DNA from: Bacillus sp. AFS037270
GTDB taxonomy: Bacteria; Bacillota; Bacilli; Bacillales_B; DSM-18226
DNA length: 64,000 nucleotides
Direction: 5' to 3'
Assembly (NCBI RefSeq): GCF_002585305.1
Contig: NZ_NUNF01000007.1
Coordinates: forward strand, 28,718 to 92,717
The notes beneath the pieces were generated by a model. That model was not told where the DNA came from, did not search any database, and saw nothing but the letters and a program-made list of their open reading frames with translations. Shown piece by piece: positions 45,375 to 54,704 of this stretch (its first letter is position 1; every line of letters begins with the position of its first letter). The position numbers and the translations under genes are program-made.

Positions 45375-45905
45375 ATGACAGAAGCCAAAGAGGTAACCCT
45401 TGAGCAATTATTAACAGCTCGCGAATATAGAGCTGCCCATCAGAAGGAATTAATTGAGAATTACAATCTTCCTTTGATTTCTTTCACTATCAATATACCG
45501 GGTCCAGTAAAGATAACACCTGAGAGCACAATTATATTTTTAGAGGGCAGTAATGCACTAGCAAATAAACTCAAAGAGGCTGGCTCCTCAATAGTATACT
45601 ATGAAACCAACCACTACAATACTGGGTTTGAGGTGTACTATGTTGTAAATAAGGATCAACGGAAATTAAAAGCTTTAATGCTTGAAATTGAGAATGAGCA
45701 TCCTCTAGGGCGGCTATTTGATCTGGATGTGATTGGAGTGGACGGGATTCCCATTTCAAGGGAGAACTTTGGTAATTCTAATCGGAAATGCCTGCTCTGT
45801 CATGCAGATGCCCATGGATGTGGACGGAGCAGAAAGCATACAATCGAGGAACTAATGCAGAAGATTAAAAGTATGGTAGATTCATATTTAAATCTTGTAC
45901 CTTAA
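45375..45905 (+). CDS. citX: citrate lyase holo-ACP synthase
   Basis: 176 aa. Transfers the phosphoribosyl-dephospho-CoA prosthetic group to CitD. LLTAREYRAAHQKELI (12-27), LGRLFDLDVI (about 118) and the cysteine-rich NRKCLLCHADAHGCGRSR are CitX marks. It starts one base after citF ends. Confidence 0.93.
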   Translation: MTEAKEVTLEQLLTAREYRAAHQKELIENYNLPLISFTINIPGPVKITPESTIIFLEGSNALANKLKEAGSSIVYYETNHYNTGFEVYYVVNKDQRKLKALMLEIENEHPLGRLFDLDVIGVDGIPISRENFGNSNRKCLLCHADAHGCGRSRKHTIEELMQKIKSMVDSYLNLVP

Positions 45906-46019
45906 GTATATTATAGGGTCAAACTTCGATAAACTTTCTGTTGGTAAACTACCGCATTTTGTCGAGTTTGGCCGTTCTTTTTTGATGATTTTGGATAGGT
46001 GGAAGGAGAAACATGGTAG

Positions 46020-46883
46020 ATGGTTAATCAGTGGATACAAACCATTTCGCAAAAAGCACTGCTTTCTTTACTCTATGAGGTTTCTGCAAGTCCTAAGCCT
46101 GGATTAGTAGACAGATTCAACGCGGGAGCACATAAAGATATGGATTTTTTTACTTTTATGGCCAGCGGTGCAGCCTTGAGTAATTACTTCAATGAATGTG
46201 TTTCGGAGGGAGTAAAATATTCTGGGAAAAATCCACAAGAACTGTTTAAAGCTTTAAGAACTATTGGAATGGAAGCTGAAAAGGCAATGTTTGAGGCAAC
46301 AAATAACGTCAATACCCATAAAGGTCTGATTTTTTCTTTAGGTATTATCTGTGCTGCAGCTTCTTGCTGCATGATAGAAAGCAAAAACAAAAATGTTGAT
46401 ACAGAAACAATTTGTAGAAAAGTTTCCCAAATGACACAAGGTTTATGTATGAGGGAACTCACCTACTTGAACAAGACCGAAGACCTAACATATGGAGAAA
46501 AACTTTATCAGAATTATGGACTTAAAGGTATACGCGGTGAGGTGGAAAATGGTTTTCCGACGGTGCGAAATTACTCTCTCCCTGTATTAACAAAATTAAA
46601 ATCAATGAAGACTTTACATTGGAATGATATCTTGGTTCACACGCTTCTCCATCTAATGGCTGTAAACGAAGATACTAATATTGTTGCAAGACATGATTTA
46701 AAAACTCTGGAATTTGTTCATCATTATTCCCAAAGGGTACTTGATTCCGGCGGAATGTTAATAAAAGAAGGCGTGCAGATGGTATATGAAATGGACAGGG
46801 AATTCATTATGAGAAATATAAGCCCTGGAGGTTCAGCGGATCTTTTGGCTGTAACAGTTATCTTTGATCTCCTCTCAAATTAG
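46020..46883 (+). CDS. citG: triphosphoribosyl-dephospho-CoA synthase
   Basis: 287 aa. Makes the prosthetic group precursor from ATP and dephospho-CoA. EVSASPKPGLVDRFNAGAH (20-38), NVNTHKGLIFSLG and the terminal GGSADLLAVT agree with the CitG family. GGAAGGAGA lies 12 bases before the ATG. Last gene of the citrate lyase operon. Confidence 0.93.
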   Translation: MVNQWIQTISQKALLSLLYEVSASPKPGLVDRFNAGAHKDMDFFTFMASGAALSNYFNECVSEGVKYSGKNPQELFKALRTIGMEAEKAMFEATNNVNTHKGLIFSLGIICAAASCCMIESKNKNVDTETICRKVSQMTQGLCMRELTYLNKTEDLTYGEKLYQNYGLKGIRGEVENGFPTVRNYSLPVLTKLKSMKTLHWNDILVHTLLHLMAVNEDTNIVARHDLKTLEFVHHYSQRVLDSGGMLIKEGVQMVYEMDREFIMRNISPGGSADLLAVTVIFDLLSN

Positions 46884-46885
46884 CT

Positions 46886-46920
46886 AAAAAAGGTCTGGCT
46901 CCTACTTGGAACCAGGCCTT
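46886..46920 (-). terminator. terminator of the M14 peptidase gene
   Basis: GGCCTGGTTCC / GGAGCCAGACC on the minus strand followed by TTTTTTAG; also the only stem after citG. Confidence 0.75.
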
Positions 46921-46930
46921 CGCTGTATTC

Positions 46931-49318
46931 TTATTTTTCAAAAATAGCATTAGATAGGAGGCGGAATAAGTAATCAGTATGATCACGGAAGCCTGCTTCT
47001 AATCCGATTAGGGTTACATCCTTAGTCTGTTCCTTAACAATGACAGCCTGCCCCTTGGCAGCGGCATTACCTGCCCAGTGACCTGCTATGAAGAAATCCT
47101 CAGAGTTTGCTAGGTTTGCAACGACCTTATCATTGTCAGTCCCCGTATACCAAACTGGACGATAGACGAAGCCTAGATCATTCTGAGTATATCCTGCAGT
47201 GACACCAGTCCCCTCATAATCTACCTTTACAATTCCATTGCTATTAGATCCGCCGGTATTAATTGTATCATCTGTAAGTCCGAGTGTTTTCGTTGCTCTA
47301 GATGCTCCAGCACCCACGGCAATATACTTACCGCCCTTGTTTATAAAAGCATTCACGTTAGCTTTGAATAAATCAAGCTGGCCAGCATTCTGGAAGCCAA
47401 ATTCTTTGTTTGCAGCAGATAAGTTTGTTGAAATAAGGCTTTCTGTCCCGCTGTAAACAAATACATCAAATCTATTAAGCCTTTTCTCCGCTACCTCAAC
47501 TGGTGTTACCTCAGTCACATCAAAGCCAAGATGCTTAAGAGCAAGTTTAGTTCCACTGTGGGATTGTTGTTTGCCCATACCGCCATCCTTCAAAATGGCT
47601 ACTTTTAGGCTTGATAAAGCAACCGCATCCGCAGGTACCTTGGCTGTTGATTCGATCTTTAATCCGGACGCTTTCACGGCTGCAGAAATTTCATTTGCTG
47701 CTGCTTCAGTATAGAAGTTACCTTTTGCATCACGCTTTACAGCTACGCCTTGTTGTAACAATGCATTTGCTAGATTCACTGCTTTCACGGAACTGTTAGG
47801 AATTAAGAATGGTCCCTTACCAATAACAGAACCTTGTTCTGTAACTTGAGTTACTTTAGTTGATGTAACATCGACGGAAGTTTGTGTAGGAACCGCCTCA
47901 AATCCCCAAAGTTCTGGCAGACTCCATGCTGAAATATCATACATGGCTGGTGTATCATTGGTGATGTCTTCACCATCCCAAAGTATGGTGTTGGCCAACC
48001 CAGCCTTAGCCTGATCCATTTTTACAATATAAGTTCCTTTAGGATATGTTTTTCCATCTGCAGTAAAATCCTTTGCTGCCTGAACCACTTCAATATCATT
48101 TTTTAGCAAATGAGTAACGGCTTTATCCGTTACAGTTGGATCCTTTTCATCAACCGGCAGGATATATGCTTTCGGGAAGAAGCCTTCCGGATGGAATGGA
48201 TGATCAAAATTGATACCCCGTTTAAACATTTCAATTTGATAGGTAATCATTGCTTGCTTATTCTCTGTTGCGAATTTCAGTGCACCCATAATGGCATCAT
48301 ACTGCCAGCGGACACCATCCCAATCGTTGGTCGGCGCTTCTAGTGTATGTCCGTAGGCACCATGATACATGGCATACATTGGAGTGAAAATTGGCGGATA
48401 GTCATCCCAGCCGGCTGAGTCATCACGCTGTGGAACGTAAACGCCTTGCATGGTCTTGTAAAGATCGCCTTTAAAACTAGCGTTATCTGCCATAATGTTT
48501 GCTTCCATTGCTTCTGCCTGCTGATAAGCCCACTTATTATAAAGGTCATATTCATAGTTTGGATTATGCGGCGGTGTACAAGGTTCGATTAACCCTTGAC
48601 GGTTTGGAGCATAGTTCTTTACATATCCATGTGTATCAAGGAATACCATTGGATTCCACTCTTTAATCAGTGCAACGGTTTCCTGTGTTTCCGGTTGTGA
48701 CTGCGTAATGAAGTCGCGGTTTAAGTCAATTCCTTCCCCATTAAAACGTGTCGCATTGACACGGCCGTCAGGATTTTGAACAACATTAAATATAAGAATA
48801 TTGTTGGCTAAAATCTTTTTGGTCTCGGCATCATTCTGTGTAGCAAAGCGTTCAATTAGCTGAAGAACAGCATCGCTTCCTACAAATTCAGTTCCATGGA
48901 TAGAACCGTTAATCATAACCGGAACCTTAAAATCCGGGTTAGCGGCAATCCAATCCTGGGCCTTGCCTGGATTTTTAAACATTTGTTTTCGTAAAGATTG
49001 TATTTTACCAAACTTTCCTTGGGTGGTTGGATCGGCAATGGTTACCACATATAGAGGATTACCATCTGCTGATGTTCCGCGAACCTCCACTTTCACACGG
49101 TTGGATTGTTTCTCGATGCTGCTCAGCTTCGCGCCTATTTGCGAGAACTTCACAAAATCATAGTTTTCACTATTAAACTTGCTTCCATCCTGTTCTTCGT
49201 ATGCATTAACGTTTGTCCACTTTTGTCCCTCGGCAAAACCTGTTGTCCATGGAATAGTGGTAACAAGAGTCGCAACCAGCAAACCGGCAACGGCCTTTTT
49301 CTTTTTCTTTTTATTCAC
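46931..49318 (-). CDS. secreted M14 family zinc carboxypeptidase
   Basis: 795 aa with a lysine-rich Sec signal (cleavage near TGFAEG, residue 29). The zinc site is HGTE (H141, E144) and H230 in FLDTHGY. DLNRD (about 199) and HTLEAPT (general base Glu) complete the M14 active site. The C-terminal 230 residues form a class I glutamine-amidotransferase-like fold (LKVAILKDGG, GGKYIAVGAGAS), as in several large Bacillus M14 proteins. GTG start at 49318 follows AGGAGG. Probably trims peptides outside the cell; no operon partner. Confidence 0.9.
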   Translation of the reverse strand: MNKKKKKKAVAGLLVATLVTTIPWTTGFAEGQKWTNVNAYEEQDGSKFNSENYDFVKFSQIGAKLSSIEKQSNRVKVEVRGTSADGNPLYVVTIADPTTQGKFGKIQSLRKQMFKNPGKAQDWIAANPDFKVPVMINGSIHGTEFVGSDAVLQLIERFATQNDAETKKILANNILIFNVVQNPDGRVNATRFNGEGIDLNRDFITQSQPETQETVALIKEWNPMVFLDTHGYVKNYAPNRQGLIEPCTPPHNPNYEYDLYNKWAYQQAEAMEANIMADNASFKGDLYKTMQGVYVPQRDDSAGWDDYPPIFTPMYAMYHGAYGHTLEAPTNDWDGVRWQYDAIMGALKFATENKQAMITYQIEMFKRGINFDHPFHPEGFFPKAYILPVDEKDPTVTDKAVTHLLKNDIEVVQAAKDFTADGKTYPKGTYIVKMDQAKAGLANTILWDGEDITNDTPAMYDISAWSLPELWGFEAVPTQTSVDVTSTKVTQVTEQGSVIGKGPFLIPNSSVKAVNLANALLQQGVAVKRDAKGNFYTEAAANEISAAVKASGLKIESTAKVPADAVALSSLKVAILKDGGMGKQQSHSGTKLALKHLGFDVTEVTPVEVAEKRLNRFDVFVYSGTESLISTNLSAANKEFGFQNAGQLDLFKANVNAFINKGGKYIAVGAGASRATKTLGLTDDTINTGGSNSNGIVKVDYEGTGVTAGYTQNDLGFVYRPVWYTGTDNDKVVANLANSEDFFIAGHWAGNAAAKGQAVIVKEQTKDVTLIGLEAGFRDHTDYLFRLLSNAIFEK

Positions 49319-49578
49319 ACCTATTTACCTCCTAATTTTGTATATATATTATTTTTTATGTATTTTATATACATTACTATTCTATTATTATATTCATTAA
49401 AATAACAACCTACTATTTTCCTTAATTTGGGTAAATTGGATAATAAAGATAGGAAAATGGTAACGAGTATTAACATGATAAATTTCAGAATATATACTAC
49501 TTTTAATACTCCTAAATGGGTATAACACTATAGAAATAGTAAATGGCAACCCGCTATCATTTTTAGGGAGGTAAAATA

Positions 49579-50409
49579 ATGAAATGGAAGGGAAGACGCG
49601 AAAGCTCGAATGTTGAAGACCGTAGAGGAATTGGCGGCAAAACCATTATTGGAGGAGGGATAGGCAGTATCATCATCGTGCTCCTCTTTACACTTCTTGG
49701 GGGAAATCCCGGGGATATAATGAACAACATGACAACAAATAATGCTTCTGACACCAATACTCCATACCAAGAAACTGCAAAAGAAAAGGAACAAGCGGAT
49801 TTTGTCTCTGTCGTTCTGGCAGATACAGAAGATATATGGTCTGAGGAATTTAAAAAAAGAGGCCTCACCTACGAAAACCCTAAGCTCGTTTTGTACAGCG
49901 GCAGTGTCCAATCAGCTTGTGGATCTCAAAGTGCAGCTGTGGGTCCGTTTTATTGTCCAGGTGACCACAAGCTTTACATTGATTTGAGTTTTTATCAGGA
50001 ACTGAAAGACAAATTTCAAGCACCAGGTGATTTTGCGATGGCCTACGTCATTGCCCATGAGGTAGGTCACCATGTACAGACGCTTTTGCATTCGGGAGAT
50101 CAAGTTTCCGCAGCCAGGAAGCGAACAAATGAGTACTCTGTCCGGTATGAATTACAGGCAGACTATTTGGCCGGTGTTTGGGCTCACTACGCGCAGGGGA
50201 AGGGATACCTTGAAAAGGGTGACTTGGAAGAGGCATTAAATGCAGCTAACTCTGTTGGTGACGATAATATTCAGAAAAAAGCACAGGGCTATGTGGTTCC
50301 TGAGAGTTTTACCCATGGAAGCTCTGAGCAAAGAATGCGTTGGTTTAATAAAGGGTTTAAGACCGGCACTATTGAGGGCGGGGACACATTTAACGCGGCA
50401 AATCTTTAA
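49579..50409 (+). CDS. YpfJ-type neutral zinc metallopeptidase
   Basis: 276 aa. A membrane helix at about 22-42 (GGGIGSIIIVLLFTLLGG) anchors an extracellular peptidase domain. Zinc motif HEVGHH (160-165), a downstream ligand in ELQADYLAGVWAHYA, and SACGSQSAAVGPFYCPGDHK are the YpfJ/PF04228 pattern. TAGGGAGG precedes the ATG. Substrate unknown. The 260 bases before it carry no other feature I can support. Confidence 0.88.
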   Translation: MKWKGRRESSNVEDRRGIGGKTIIGGGIGSIIIVLLFTLLGGNPGDIMNNMTTNNASDTNTPYQETAKEKEQADFVSVVLADTEDIWSEEFKKRGLTYENPKLVLYSGSVQSACGSQSAAVGPFYCPGDHKLYIDLSFYQELKDKFQAPGDFAMAYVIAHEVGHHVQTLLHSGDQVSAARKRTNEYSVRYELQADYLAGVWAHYAQGKGYLEKGDLEEALNAANSVGDDNIQKKAQGYVVPESFTHGSSEQRMRWFNKGFKTGTIEGGDTFNAANL

Positions 50410-50431
50410 ACTCAAGCCATACTTAGATATT

Positions 50432-50483
50432 AGAAGATGAATCTGGAATGCCTGCATATTCTGACGATTCATCTTCTTTTTTT
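50432..50483 (+). terminator. terminator of the metallopeptidase gene
   Basis: AGAAGATGAATC / GATTCATCTTCT followed by TTTTTT. Confidence 0.85.
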
Positions 50484-50649
50484 ATAAGTTAGGGTATTTA
50501 TTATAAAAATTTGTAGAAAAAACTCGAAATATGGACAGAAAATTTAGAGGAAAGTCGAACTTTACTAATAGGTAGATAGTTCATATAGAGGAAATTAATG
50601 GTGGGGCAAATACTTAAACTTCATAGAAAGATAGGAGAAAAGTTTAATT

Positions 50650-51894
50650 ATGAATAATGAAATACATACAACTGGGGAATTTATACTAAGTAGAAAGGAA
50701 ACATACGGAAAAAACAAACAGATCAAACCTGTCCCGGTTTTTACCACAAGAATGGAAAAACGTGAATATTATAAAAACGTCCATTTGTTTGATATACGTA
50801 ATGTATTGGATGTTAGAGGTTTATTAAAAGATATAAGTGAAAATTTACATACATATGTAAAACAGGTTCAACAATGGATTCAAAAGAATCCAATAAAAAG
50901 ACTTATTGTCACGGGGATTTTTACAGTAGTTCTTGGACTATATACCATTAATGCGAATGCAGCTTATATTCAGGAATACACGTACCAGGTGAAAAATAAT
51001 GAAAAAATTGAGGAAATCGCAGCCAAACACGGGGTGACCGTTCAAGGAATATTGGCTGCAAATGGTCTGACCTCTATTACGGGCAAGAAGATTTTACTGC
51101 CAAAGGTTGAAGACAGAACTGTCACTGCCACAACCTTAAACGTACGGTCTCAACCAACCACTGAAAGCAGTATTATTGGGAAATATAAAAAAGGTGATAT
51201 TGTGAAGGTTTCTTTTGTAGAAAACGGCTGGGCTGGCATCCTGATTAATGGACGGGTCTGCTTCGTAAGTGCAGATTATTTAATAAACCCAGAAAAAGTA
51301 GAAACATCTATACCTGAATCAAAAGCTAAGATCATGTATGTAACCGCCTCTTCATTACGGGTGAGAGAAGGAGCCACAACTAGCAGTGCTGTGTTAGACT
51401 CGTTACATTATAATGATCAAGTGTTGGTGATATCAAGTACGAATGGCTGGGCAAAGATTAACTTCAATGGGAAAAAGGCATTCGTCAGTGAAACTTATCT
51501 TACGAGTAAAGAACAAGCTAACACAAATTCAACCTCATCTGTTTATGTGATAAAGGCGGGTGATACCTTTACAAAAATAGCTAGGGCGCGTGGAATAACG
51601 ATAGCATCCATACAAAAACTGAATCCAGCTATAGAGCCAACTAAATTGAAAATTGGGCAAAAAATTAATATTCCTGCCGCCGTATCAAAACCAAATCAAG
51701 TCAAGGTTGAGGCCGAAATAGGCAGGGTGGATTCTAAAGGAACATTTCGTTTTATCACGACTGAAGGCCGCGCTTATAATGCAAAAGCAACAGGAAAGTT
51801 GATTGATGAATTAAAAAAAGCCCAAGGGAAAAAAGTTACCCTCACGCTGGAAGGAGTAAGGGGCCAACAATTAAATTTAATATCCCTTCAATAA
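50650..51894 (+). CDS. cell-wall-binding protein with LysM and SH3b repeats
   Basis: 414 aa. A cytoplasmic N-terminal stretch (1-82), one membrane helix (about 85-103, LIVTGIFTVVLGLYTINANA), then outside: LysM-like (109-150), SH3b (about 157-213, TLNVRSQPTTESSIIGKYKK), a second SH3b (about 226-288, SLRVREGATTSSAVLDSL) and a clear LysM (297-343, YVIKAGDTFTKIARARGITI). No catalytic domain is visible, so a wall-binding or spore/cortex-associated role is inferred. The long cytoplasmic N-terminus is unusual for such proteins. Monocistronic. Confidence 0.82.
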   Translation: MNNEIHTTGEFILSRKETYGKNKQIKPVPVFTTRMEKREYYKNVHLFDIRNVLDVRGLLKDISENLHTYVKQVQQWIQKNPIKRLIVTGIFTVVLGLYTINANAAYIQEYTYQVKNNEKIEEIAAKHGVTVQGILAANGLTSITGKKILLPKVEDRTVTATTLNVRSQPTTESSIIGKYKKGDIVKVSFVENGWAGILINGRVCFVSADYLINPEKVETSIPESKAKIMYVTASSLRVREGATTSSAVLDSLHYNDQVLVISSTNGWAKINFNGKKAFVSETYLTSKEQANTNSTSSVYVIKAGDTFTKIARARGITIASIQKLNPAIEPTKLKIGQKINIPAAVSKPNQVKVEAEIGRVDSKGTFRFITTEGRAYNAKATGKLIDELKKAQGKKVTLTLEGVRGQQLNLISLQ

Positions 51895-51912
51895 ACGTCC
51901 ATTCTTATGGAT

Positions 51913-51946
51913 AAAGACCCTATAGATTATAAACTATAGGGTCTTT
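51913..51946 (+). terminator. terminator of the LysM/SH3 gene
   Basis: AAAGACCCTATAG / CTATAGGGTCTTT hairpin; it overlaps the end of the Ger(x)C remnant on the other strand. Confidence 0.85.
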
Positions 51947-52434
51947 ATCTATGACACGCCTGCAACTTAAGGAAAGACTTCCGCTGAATTAAGGAACGCC
52001 TCAAGATTGAATTAACCTTTACATGGATATCCGCACGTGCAAACTCTCCATTCCAGTTTTTAACCGCCTCAAGTTGTTTAGTATGTTGTCTATTCATAAC
52101 TTCCCCGAATTCAAAAATGTCTACTTAATACTTGTTTTGAACCAATTTTATAATGGATTCAATATGTTTGCTTACCCTTTTGATGACCATATCTTCTACT
52201 TTTTCATAAGCCATTATGTCACCCTAGATTAAAAGGGGACTGTACGCCGATAATAAAACCTTCAAGTTTAATCTCTACATCTATAGTCGGAATATTATTT
52301 TGATAATAGGCATAAACATCTGTGCTGATATGAACAACTTGGATGTAGGGGTTATAGTCATTTTTTATAAAAATCCAACAATTATCCAAATGGTTGGTAG
52401 ATGATTCTAAACTACCAGCATTGAATATTCTGTG
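51945..52434 (-). pseudogene. Ger(x)C spore germinant-receptor subunit remnant
   Basis: Minus-strand frames, broken by stops and shifts, read VYAYYQNNIPTIDVEIKLEG, then EKVEDMVIKRVSKHIESIIK, then VDIFEFGEVMNRQHTKQLEA and ADIHVKVNSILRRSLI. The FGEVMNR and VKVNxxLRR segments match the C-terminal domain of Ger(x)C proteins (GerAC/GerKC type). The N-terminal part and the A and B receptor genes are absent, so it is a relic. It accounts for most of the 630-base gap. Confidence 0.65.
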
Positions 52435-52524
52435 TTATTCCTAAAAGGATTTATTTTACATTAGCTAGAATACATATAGATGATGCCAAAAATTCGCTCT
52501 TTTTTATGAAAAGGAGGAGTCCGT

Positions 52525-53481
52525 TTGTCACAGGAGCAAATGAATCCGACAATTGAAAGAATAATAGATAACATTGAAAAGGTGATGATTGGAAAACGGA
52601 ATGTCGCAGAATTAAGTTTAGTGGCACTGCTTGCCGGCGGACATGTGTTACTTGAAGACGTCCCTGGTGTCGGAAAAACGATGATGGTTCGTGCCCTCGC
52701 CACGTCCATCAATGCCAACTTTCGAAGGATCCAATTCACACCGGATCTTTTACCGTCCGACGTAACGGGTGTATCCATATACAATCCAAAAGAACTGGAA
52801 TTTCAATTTCGTCCGGGTCCTCTCATGGGAAACATTATCCTAGCTGATGAAATCAATCGCACATCACCGAAAACTCAATCCGCACTCCTAGAAGGGATGG
52901 AAGAAGCAAGCGTTACCATTGATGGTGTGACCCATAAATTGAACCGGCCCTTTTTTGTAATGGCTACACAAAACCCAATTGAGTACGAGGGGACGTATCC
53001 ACTTCCCGAGGCGCAGCTTGATCGCTTCTTGCTAAAGATGAAAATGGGCTACCCAGATTTGCAAGAGGAAATGGAAGTCCTCAACCGGGCCCAAAAGATA
53101 CCGCCGATTGAGGAGCTTACACCAGTGATTAACCTCGAAGAATTGATTAGTCTCCAGAATGAAATTAAAAATGTTTTTGTCGATGATACAATAAAGCGTT
53201 ACATAGTCGATATTGTCAACAGGACAAGAGGGCATGGCAGCGTCTATCTTGGGGCAAGTCCAAGGGGATCGATTGCCCTTATGAAAGCTGCCCAGGCCTA
53301 TGCGTTTATGTATAACCGTGACTTTTGTCTGCCGGATGATATTCAGTATTTAGCTCAATTTGTTTTATCACACCGTATTATTTTGAAGTCAGAGGCAAAA
53401 TTTGAGGGGATCACAGCAGAAGAAATTGTCAACGGTGTAATTGCAAGAGTACCTGTACCGGTTCAAAGGCTTGTGAAGTAA
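52525..53481 (+). CDS. yeaC: MoxR-type AAA ATPase
   Basis: 318 aa. Walker A DVPGVGKTMM (about 45), Walker B LADEINR (about 109), ATQNPIEYEGTYPLPEAQLD and the C-terminal lid are classical MoxR. TTG start at 52525 lies eight bases after GGAGGAG. It is a chaperone-like ATPase paired with the DUF58 protein encoded next; same order as B. subtilis yeaC-yeaD-yebA-guaA. Confidence 0.9.
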   Translation: MSQEQMNPTIERIIDNIEKVMIGKRNVAELSLVALLAGGHVLLEDVPGVGKTMMVRALATSINANFRRIQFTPDLLPSDVTGVSIYNPKELEFQFRPGPLMGNIILADEINRTSPKTQSALLEGMEEASVTIDGVTHKLNRPFFVMATQNPIEYEGTYPLPEAQLDRFLLKMKMGYPDLQEEMEVLNRAQKIPPIEELTPVINLEELISLQNEIKNVFVDDTIKRYIVDIVNRTRGHGSVYLGASPRGSIALMKAAQAYAFMYNRDFCLPDDIQYLAQFVLSHRIILKSEAKFEGITAEEIVNGVIARVPVPVQRLVK

Positions 53482-53483
53482 TC

Positions 53484-54704
53484 ATGATAGGACAGTCGAT
53501 TCTTTTTAAAAAAATATGGAGATTTATTCTCTTACTTATTCTGATTCTCCTCACGTTTTCGTATGCCATGTTCGAAGGAGGATTTGTCAGCTGGTTTTTA
53601 TTTTATAGCTTTTTACCATTTGCTATTTATTGCATTGCATTATCCCTATATTCATTAAATGAATTGGAAGTCACAAGGATTTTGCCAAAGAGTGATTTCA
53701 ATGACGGGGAATCCTTAAAGGTAACCGTAAAGGTAAAGCGAACGAAAGCCTTTCCCTTATTCTTTCTACTTATCGAAGATCAATTGGATGAACCATTAAA
53801 ATCAGCTCAACAACGTAAAAAAGCAAAGGCCCTTATCCTGCCAGGTTTGAAAAAAGAATTTTCTTATGAATATATCATCGATGAACTGCCGCGCGGTGAA
53901 CATTTTTTTCGTTCTTTTACACTTAAAATTGGCGATCCTCTAGGGTTATTTGAAAAAGAAAAAACCTTTACTCAAGAAGGGAAAGTCATTGTCTATCCTG
54001 CTTATTCCGAGCTGTTTTACCAGCCATTTGAGAACCAATACGATCAAGGCCTAACTGCATCGAGAGAACGGGTCCAGCGTGATACCTCCATGGCGGTTGG
54101 GGTAAGAGATTACCAGCCAGGAGACCGTGTTTCTTGGATTAATTGGAAAGCGTCAGCTAAGAGAAACGAAATCATGACAAAGGAATTTGAACAGCGCCAA
54201 TCACACGATGTGTTTGTGATTATGGACTGTGCACCTGATAAGTGCTTTGAAGCAGTTGTATCCTATACGGCTTCACTCGTTCGAGCTGTTTTAAAGAAGG
54301 GTGCACAGACAGGATTCTTAACCTTTAGTAAAGACAGGGCATACTTTCCTATTAGCGGGGGAGAACCACACCTTAGACAACTCTTTTATCATTTGGCTAA
54401 AATCGAGGGGAAAAGCTTAAAGACGTTTGAAAAGGTTATTGAAGCAGAGGGGCTGTTTATTCAGCAAACCGTATCCTTTATACTGGTCACGGCTCAGTTG
54501 ACAAAACCATTAATTGAAAAGATAAGTTTTCTTGGGCAAAGGAAAGGTTCAATCACCCTTTTTCTTATCAAAGGGAAAAAGGAAACAGCCTCAGACAATG
54601 AACGTTCTCTGATCGCTGTTGCCAATGCCCGCGGAATTCGAGTCGTCATGGTTAATGAAGGCGAGCAAAGGTCAGCCTTTTCGGAGGTGAGCTTACGAGT
54701 ATGA
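53484..54704 (+). CDS. yeaD: DUF58 membrane protein
   Basis: 406 aa with two N-terminal helices (about 9-50) and a DUF58/vWA-like domain carrying VGVRDYQPGDRVSWINWKAS (about 206), the family signature. Starts two bases after yeaC ends and overlaps yebA. Known family partner of MoxR ATPases; molecular role unknown. Confidence 0.9.
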   Translation: MIGQSILFKKIWRFILLLILILLTFSYAMFEGGFVSWFLFYSFLPFAIYCIALSLYSLNELEVTRILPKSDFNDGESLKVTVKVKRTKAFPLFFLLIEDQLDEPLKSAQQRKKAKALILPGLKKEFSYEYIIDELPRGEHFFRSFTLKIGDPLGLFEKEKTFTQEGKVIVYPAYSELFYQPFENQYDQGLTASRERVQRDTSMAVGVRDYQPGDRVSWINWKASAKRNEIMTKEFEQRQSHDVFVIMDCAPDKCFEAVVSYTASLVRAVLKKGAQTGFLTFSKDRAYFPISGGEPHLRQLFYHLAKIEGKSLKTFEKVIEAEGLFIQQTVSFILVTAQLTKPLIEKISFLGQRKGSITLFLIKGKKETASDNERSLIAVANARGIRVVMVNEGEQRSAFSEVSLRV

